This document shows positions 5,990 to 9,834 of a stretch of DNA of 9,834 nt, in pieces (position 1 is the stretch's first letter; each line of letters starts with the position of its first letter). Under the pieces are notes generated by a model. It searched no databases. It was given only the letters and a program-made list of their open reading frames with translations, and had not been told where the DNA came from. The stretch comes from Gammaproteobacteria bacterium. GTDB lineage: Bacteria; Pseudomonadota; Gammaproteobacteria; Pseudomonadales; Pseudomonadaceae. A program made the position numbers and the translations under genes. The stretch is from assembly GCA_012513235.1 (NCBI GenBank), contig JAAZCO010000332.1:1-9834 (forward strand), read 5' to 3'.

Positions 5990-7242
5990 TGCGCTTATAT
6001 ATTAAATCGGCCATTTTCTCTGCCATTGTGGTGTTGATTCTCAGCGGCATTTTACTGGGTGTACGCTTAACCCAAGTTGGCACCGAGTTGACTTTAGTTG
6101 GTGCTGAACCTGATGTGCTGTGGAAAATCTTTGCTGCTAGTGCGCTAATCTTTCTCTACAACTTATTTCGCGACCCCATTGAGCGCATATTAGGTTTGAT
6201 TCCTAAACCTGCCCTCTCACCGGGTTTGCGCGAGTTGAGTCAGCGCCAGTTTGTGCAACGCCTGCTCTGGTGCTTTTTGATTGCAGCAGCTTTGATTTTC
6301 CCATTCATAGGTTCACGCAGCCAAATTGACTTAGCTACTCTGGTGCTGATTTACGTGATGCTCGGTTTAGGCCTCAATATCGTTGTCGGCTTAGCCGGCT
6401 TATTGGACCTGGGTTATGTCGGTTTCTACGCTGTCGGTGCTTACACCTATGCCATGCTCGCGCAGTACTTTGGCGTGGGCTTTTGGACCGGTTTGCTAGC
6501 GGCCGGCATCATGGCCGCCTTCTTTGGCTTTATTCTGGGCTTCCCAGTGCTGCGCTTGCGCGGTGACTATTTAGCCATTGTGACCTTGGGTTTTGGTGAA
6601 ATCATTCGTATTTTACTCAATAACCTCACCGAGTGGACGGGCGGTCCGCGTGGCATAGGTAGTATTCCTAAGCCCACGTTATTTAACTTAGAGTTCAGCA
6701 AGCGTGCTGGGGAAGGCTCGCAAACCTTCCATGAGTATTTCGGCATTGCCTTTAACTCCAACCACCGCGTGATGTTTCTCTACTTGCTGGCGCTGGTGTT
6801 AGTGCTGATTACTGTCTTTGTGATAAATCGCTTAATCCGCATGCCGATTGGTCGTGCTTGGGAAGCCATGCGTGAAGATGAAATCGCTTGCCGGGCATTG
6901 GGTATGAACCCAACCAATATCAAGCTCAGTGCCTTTACCATTGGTGCGACCTTTGCAGGTTTTGCCGGCAGCTTCTTTGCGGCTCGTCAAGGCTTTATCA
7001 GCCCAGAATCCTTCACCTTTATTGAATCGGCGATTATTTTAGCCATCGTAGTCTTAGGTGGTATGGGTTCACAAATCGGCGTGATCCTTGCTGCCATTGT
7101 GATGACTGTGCTGCCAGAAATGGCCCGTGAGTTTAATGAATACCGCATGCTGCTGTTTGGTTTGATGATGGTGCTGATGATGATTTGGCGTCCACAAGGC
7201 TTATTGCCCATGAAGCGTCCCCATGTGGAGTTAGCACAATGA
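5989..7242 (+). CDS. braE: Branched-chain amino acid ABC transporter, permease (LivM family)
   Basis: BraE is the second permease subunit and pairs with BraD. From ATG 5989 the protein has 417 residues, typical for the longer LivM subunit. It has an N-terminal extension of two extra hydrophobic helices (about 7-25 and 45-59). The conserved core starts near 105 with GSRSQIDLATL, then LGLGLNIVVGLAGLLDLGYVG, split here as 126-137 and 138-145. GFPVLRLRGDYLAIVTLGFGE begins at 184, with the coupling loop GRAWEAMREDEIACRALGMN at 288-307. A GTG at 5986 is in frame, but GGAG at 5977-5980 sits 8 nt before the ATG, so ATG is preferred. It overlaps braD by one base and braF by four, consistent with translational coupling. 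Confidence 0.96.
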   Translation: MRLYIKSAIFSAIVVLILSGILLGVRLTQVGTELTLVGAEPDVLWKIFAASALIFLYNLFRDPIERILGLIPKPALSPGLRELSQRQFVQRLLWCFLIAAALIFPFIGSRSQIDLATLVLIYVMLGLGLNIVVGLAGLLDLGYVGFYAVGAYTYAMLAQYFGVGFWTGLLAAGIMAAFFGFILGFPVLRLRGDYLAIVTLGFGEIIRILLNNLTEWTGGPRGIGSIPKPTLFNLEFSKRAGEGSQTFHEYFGIAFNSNHRVMFLYLLALVLVLITVFVINRLIRMPIGRAWEAMREDEIACRALGMNPTNIKLSAFTIGATFAGFAGSFFAARQGFISPESFTFIESAIILAIVVLGGMGSQIGVILAAIVMTVLPEMAREFNEYRMLLFGLMMVLMMIWRPQGLLPMKRPHVELAQ

Positions 7243-8006
7243 GCAAAAACATTTTAGAAGTCTCAGGCCTGATGATGCGCTTTGGTGGTTTACTGGCGGT
7301 AAATGGCGTTAAGCTGACCATCAAAGAAGGCCAAGTGGTCTCCATGATCGGCCCTAACGGTGCGGGAAAAACCACAGTGTTTAACTGCTTAACCGGGTTT
7401 TATCAGCCGACTGACGGCAAAATTATCTTTGCCGGCGAGGAGATTCAAGGCCTACCCGGTCATAAAATTGCTCGTAAAGGCATGATTCGCACCTTCCAGC
7501 ATGTACGCTTATTTAAAGAAATGACTGTGCTGGAAAACTTATTAGTTGCCCAGCATCAGCATCTCAACAACAGCTTGTTAGCCGGTTTATTTAAAACGCC
7601 CAGCTACCGAAAAGCGGAACAAGAAGCGCTGGATAATGCACTCTCCTGGTTGCAAAAAGTACGCTTAGTCGAAGATGCCAATCGTGAAGCTGGCACCCTC
7701 GCCTACGGCCAGCAACGCCGCTTAGAAATCGCCCGCTGCATGGTCACCCGTCCTTCTTTACTGATGCTGGATGAGCCAGCTGCTGGCCTGAACCCCAGTG
7801 AAACGGATGAACTCAAGCAACTGATTAAAGACTTGCGCGATAACCATGGCATCAGCGTGCTCTTGATTGAGCATGATATGAAACTGGTCATGGATATTTC
7901 TGACCATATCGTAGTGATCAACCAAGGTACGCCTTTGGCCTCGGGCACACCTGAGCAAGTGCGCAATAATCCAGCGGTGATTAAAGCCTATTTAGGGGAA
8001 GATTAA
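7239..8006 (+). CDS. braF: Branched-chain amino acid ABC transporter, ATP-binding subunit (LivG family)
   Basis: BraF is one of two cytoplasmic ATPases that drive uptake. The product has 255 residues. Walker A is GPNGAGKT at 38-45, the Q-loop is Gln87 in TFQHVRLF, the signature is the family-typical degenerate LAYGQ at 154-158, Walker B is LLMLDEP at 174-180 with Glu179 as catalytic base, and the H-loop His is 212 in IEHDMK. All are intact, so the subunit should be active. The ATG at 7239 lies in an ATGA overlap with the braE stop. GGAG at 7227-7230, 8 nt away, is a good ribosome binding site. Earlier in-frame sequence reaching back to 7185 lies wholly inside braE and lacks family similarity. 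Confidence 0.97.
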   Translation: MSKNILEVSGLMMRFGGLLAVNGVKLTIKEGQVVSMIGPNGAGKTTVFNCLTGFYQPTDGKIIFAGEEIQGLPGHKIARKGMIRTFQHVRLFKEMTVLENLLVAQHQHLNNSLLAGLFKTPSYRKAEQEALDNALSWLQKVRLVEDANREAGTLAYGQQRRLEIARCMVTRPSLLMLDEPAAGLNPSETDELKQLIKDLRDNHGISVLLIEHDMKLVMDISDHIVVINQGTPLASGTPEQVRNNPAVIKAYLGED

Positions 8007-8009
8007 ACC

Positions 8010-8714
8010 ATGTTAGTCATGAACAATATCAACACCTATTACGGCAAGATTCAGGCGCTGCATGATGTCTCCATTCAAGTCAATCGCGGCGAAATCGTCA
8101 CCCTAATTGGTGCCAACGGCGCCGGTAAAACCACGCTAATGATGACGCTCTGCGGTGACCCACAAGCGGCCAGCGGCGACATTATTTACGAAGGTCAGCA
8201 TCTGCGTGGCAAAACCACCGCGCAGATTATGCGCATGGGCATGGCCATTGTGCCGGAAGGCCGTCGCGTATTTTCACGTCTGACTGTGGAAGAAAACTTG
8301 GCAATGGGTGCGTTTTTCTGCGATGACAAGCATGTACGCGAGGAGCGTTTAGATCGAGTGCTGTCACTCTTCCCACGCTTGCATGAGCGCTTCCAGCAAC
8401 GCGCTGGCACCATGAGTGGTGGCGAGCAGCAGATGCTCGCCATTGGCCGCGCCTTGATGAGTGAGCCTCGCTTGCTGCTGCTGGATGAGCCTTCATTGGG
8501 CTTAGCACCGATTATTATTCAGCAGATTTTCCAGATTCTGGAGCAGTTACGCAGCGATGGCGTCACGGTGTTTTTGGTCGAGCAAAATGCCAACCAAGCC
8601 CTTAAGCTCGCTGACCGTGGCTATGTCATGGAACATGGACGTATTGTGCTGGAAGATACCGGTGCCAACTTGCTCAGTAATGAAGCCGTGCGCCAAGCCT
8701 ATTTAGGCGGCTAG
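8010..8714 (+). CDS. braG: Branched-chain amino acid ABC transporter, ATP-binding subunit (LivF family)
   Basis: BraG is the second ATPase of the importer. It has 234 residues against about 233 in relatives. Walker A is GANGAGKT at 34-41. The Q-loop position carries Glu83 (VPEGRRVFSRLTVEENLAMG follows from 81), the signature is MSGGEQ at 135-140, and Walker B is LLLLDEP at 155-161. The usual H-loop His is replaced in VEQNANQA (190-197). The Glu at the Q-loop and the missing His are normal for LivF-type subunits, not damage. The ATG at 8010 comes 3 nt after the braF stop, with AGGGGA at 7994-7999 as a somewhat distant ribosome binding site; an in-frame ATG at 8019 is possible but shortens the first strand. 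It is the last gene of the operon, followed by a terminator-like hairpin. Confidence 0.97.
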   Translation: MLVMNNINTYYGKIQALHDVSIQVNRGEIVTLIGANGAGKTTLMMTLCGDPQAASGDIIYEGQHLRGKTTAQIMRMGMAIVPEGRRVFSRLTVEENLAMGAFFCDDKHVREERLDRVLSLFPRLHERFQQRAGTMSGGEQQMLAIGRALMSEPRLLLLDEPSLGLAPIIIQQIFQILEQLRSDGVTVFLVEQNANQALKLADRGYVMEHGRIVLEDTGANLLSNEAVRQAYLGG

Positions 8715-8722
8715 TTTGCATC

Positions 8723-8757
8723 AGCGGTGCGGTTGAATACAGTCAGCGCACCGCTTT
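8723..8757 (+). terminator. Terminator-like hairpin after braG
   Basis: AGCGGTGCG (8723-8731) pairs perfectly with CGCACCGCT (8747-8755) around a 15-nt loop, starting 9 nt after the braG stop. It is GC-rich but followed by only a short run of T (8755-8757) and then AAA. It is well placed to end the bra operon; the weak T-tract suggests imperfect intrinsic termination. Confidence 0.58.
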
Positions 8758-8792
8758 AAATCATCACAAACTTGAACGCTAGCGCGCTGTAT

Positions 8793-8829
8793 TTTTATGG
8801 CTTTATACAAGCTTGATAAAACCATAAAA
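8793..8829. repeat. AT-rich 37-bp imperfect palindrome between braG and tusE
   Basis: The left arm 8793-8811 (TTTTATGGCTTTATACAAG) pairs with the right arm 8812-8829 (CTTGATAAAACCATAAAA), with one mismatch and one unpaired A. The centre is the HindIII-like CAAGCTTG with no spacer. It lies in the 234-bp gap between converging braG and tusE. The gap otherwise holds only the braG hairpin and AT-rich sequence with no convincing gene. The palindrome has no T-tract on either side in the right orientation for an intrinsic terminator. Function unknown. Confidence 0.45.
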
Positions 8830-8948
8830 CACCAGTCCTCATGTTAAACCCAGAACAAATACTCTATATTTATCAACAGCTTATAGCATTAACTTAATGT
8901 ATCTTAAGAGTTTATTCTGCTGTGCTTAGCAACCTATTTATGGCGCTT

Positions 8949-9290
8949 TTAAAAGCAATTGGCCGGTTTTGGCAGTCCAGCTAAGCGTGCTGCAAGCTTT
9001 GCCGGCATGCCATTAAACAAGCCGTTTAAGTACAAGCTATTGCCCTTCTCTTTGCCTAAGTGGATAGCGACATATTTCACCAAAGCACGATTGGCCGGTG
9101 ACAGCTGAAACTGCTGATAAAACTGCTGTAGCACATACAGAATTTCCCAGTGCGCATCAGTCAACTCAATCGCTTCGCGAGCGGCTAACGCCTGCGCCAC
9201 CTGTGGCGACCAATCTTCTAAATTGCATAAGCAAGCGTCTTGGTCTAGCGCAATCTCACCGCCATCGACCACTAAAATATCCACACTCAT
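8949..9290 (-). CDS. tusE: TusE sulfur carrier (DsrC family) for tRNA 2-thiouridine synthesis
   Basis: TusE accepts persulfide sulfur from the TusBCD complex and hands it to MnmA, which thiolates U34 of Lys, Glu and Gln tRNAs. From ATG 9290 the protein has 113 residues. It shows the DsrC-family features: NLEDWSPQVAQALAAREAIE, then LTDAHWEIL, LSPANRALVKYVA, and the C-terminal GLPKPANCF with the catalytic Cys at the penultimate position. The second Cys found about ten residues earlier in true DsrC (dissimilatory sulfite reduction) is absent, which favours TusE. An in-frame TTG at 9296 exists but is a poorer start; the ATG overlaps the tusB stop as ATGA, implying coupling. A 12-bp palindrome GCTTTTAAAAGC (8945-8956) spans the stop codon. 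It is the last gene of the minus-strand tus cluster. Confidence 0.92.
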   Translation of the reverse strand: MSVDILVVDGGEIALDQDACLCNLEDWSPQVAQALAAREAIELTDAHWEILYVLQQFYQQFQLSPANRALVKYVAIHLGKEKGNSLYLNGLFNGMPAKLAARLAGLPKPANCF

Positions 9291-9589
9291 GTCCAACTGT
9301 TCACTCGCGCAGACTCAGTGCATAAATCTACAAACGCTGGGTAGTCAATCAAGGTCACGGTCAACTCACCCAGATCAATAGCACGTGCTTCAATATCTTC
9401 TTGCAAAGCATAGAGACGGTGCACTTGAGCGCCTGCACACAGTTGTTGCAGCGCCGCACTGCCGGTACGTAACGCTTGCACCGCTTCACCGGTGAACAAA
9501 ATCGAATCCTGCGCAGCGGCGACGCGCAAACAACTGCGCAATTGTGAGCTGGCTGCAGGTGAGGCATTTAAAATATGTAAGGTCGTCAT
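9287..9589 (-). CDS. tusB: TusB, subunit of the sulfur-transfer complex TusBCD (DsrH family)
   Basis: TusB is a small cytoplasmic subunit of the TusB2C2D2 hexamer that relays sulfur from TusA to TusE. The 100-residue product has the usual length. It starts MTTLHILNASPA and keeps Cys20, a position also occupied by Cys in DsrH proteins. The middle matches the DsrE/F/H fold pattern, with SILFTGEAVQAL near 29-40 and VHRLYALQEDIEARAI near 56-71; TVTLIDYPAFVDLC follows near the C-terminus. The ATG shares one base with the tusC stop (TAATG) and its stop overlaps the tusE ATG, so the three genes are translated as one unit. Identification relies on the fold-type pattern plus its place between TusC and TusE; the family is divergent in sequence. 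Confidence 0.87.
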   Translation of the reverse strand: MTTLHILNASPAASSQLRSCLRVAAAQDSILFTGEAVQALRTGSAALQQLCAGAQVHRLYALQEDIEARAIDLGELTVTLIDYPAFVDLCTESARVNSWT

Positions 9590-9834
9590 TAGAGCGTTAC
9601 CACATGGTCAAATTGGCGCAGCAGTTGCTGGATCTGCGTATCATCGACACGCTCAACGGCAACGGCTAATTCAGCATCTGTTAAACCGCGTTGCTGCAAA
9701 CAATCCTGCGCCACATACAACTGCTCAATGCCAAACATCGGCAGGGCTTGTAGATTAGCGCAGAGGTTTTTTTGCTCAAGTTGCTGTGGCTGTTGCTGCT
9801 CTAACAACTGTAAAACGCCGTCATCCATAAACAA
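9589..9834 (-). CDS. tusC: TusC, sulfur-transfer complex subunit, C-terminal part (partial, runs off right edge)
   Basis: The last 81 codons of a DsrF/TusC-family protein lie here; the frame is open through base 9834, so the N-terminal third or so is outside the window. The first codon visible is TTG, read internally as Leu, and the stretch FMDDGVLQLLEQQQPQ is the family's conserved DDGV region rather than a start. It continues with NLCANLQALPMFGIEQLYV, CLQQRGL and a C-terminal DHVVTL, as in relatives. TusC is a structural partner of TusB and TusD; the active cysteine of the complex is on TusD, whose gene is expected further right but is not visible. A Gln-rich segment, LLEQQQPQQLEQ, is somewhat unusual and probably a surface loop. 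Confidence 0.88.
   Translation of the reverse strand: MFMDDGVLQLLEQQQPQQLEQKNLCANLQALPMFGIEQLYVAQDCLQQRGLTDAELAVAVERVDDTQIQQLLRQFDHVVTL

Noticed and set aside
8190..8215. Loss of the H-loop His in BraG as a sign of inactivation (affects the subunit's codons near 8577-8600)
   Set aside because: Replacement of this His in the VEQNANQA segment is normal for LivF-type subunits; Walker A, signature and Walker B are intact.
9291..9296. TTG start extending tusE by two codons
   Set aside because: The ATG at 9290 overlaps the tusB stop as ATGA, a common coupled start, and the added residues bring nothing.
9492..9758. 88-codon plus-strand frame opposite tusB and tusC
   Set aside because: It is antisense to two genes with clear family matches and has no recognisable protein pattern or ribosome binding site.

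Overview
The window looks like chromosomal core sequence from a gammaproteobacterium of the Pseudomonas group (Pseudomonadaceae). The branched-chain amino acid operon has the braCDEFG order, and its proteins closely resemble the Pseudomonas Bra proteins as I remember them. The trigger factor N-terminus at the left edge also fits. Base composition looks moderate (about half G+C by eye), lower than in P. aeruginosa, so a lower-GC relative is likely. This placement is inferred from protein resemblance only; no search was run.

Layout, left to right. (1) Minus strand: the first 11 codons of tig (trigger factor) run off the left edge, preceded by a leader with a stable stem-loop. Upstream of it lies a full-length ClsC-like lipoprotein of the phospholipase D superfamily. 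(2) A 167-bp divergent intergenic region carries a candidate minus-strand promoter, an imperfect Anr/FNR-like box and a perfect interrupted palindrome. (3) Plus strand: hemN, the oxygen-independent coproporphyrinogen III dehydrogenase. (4) Minus strand, converging on hemN: a small two-helix membrane protein resembling a channel pore module. A 16-bp perfect palindrome abuts its ribosome binding site. (5) Plus strand: braC-braD-braE-braF-braG, a complete high-affinity branched-chain amino acid ABC importer. A strong stem-loop separates the binding-protein gene from the membrane and ATPase genes, which are tightly coupled. A terminator-like hairpin follows braG. (6) Minus strand, converging on braG: tusC (5' part missing), tusB and tusE with overlapping stop and start codons. 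These belong to the sulfur relay for tRNA 2-thiouridine modification. The start of tusC and any tusD lie beyond the right edge.

How the genes work together: the Bra proteins form one periplasm-to-cytoplasm importer. TusB and TusC form a complex with TusD, and the persulfide passes from TusD to TusE and then to MnmA. HemN supplies haem precursors when oxygen is scarce. The other genes are independent units. I see no mobile element, CRISPR array, phage gene or obviously foreign segment. No new multi-gene system is apparent. The most interesting unexplained items are regulatory-looking: the braC-braD stem-loop, the two palindromes built on an ACTGTA half-site, the tig leader hairpin, and an AT-rich 37-bp imperfect palindrome between braG and tusE.
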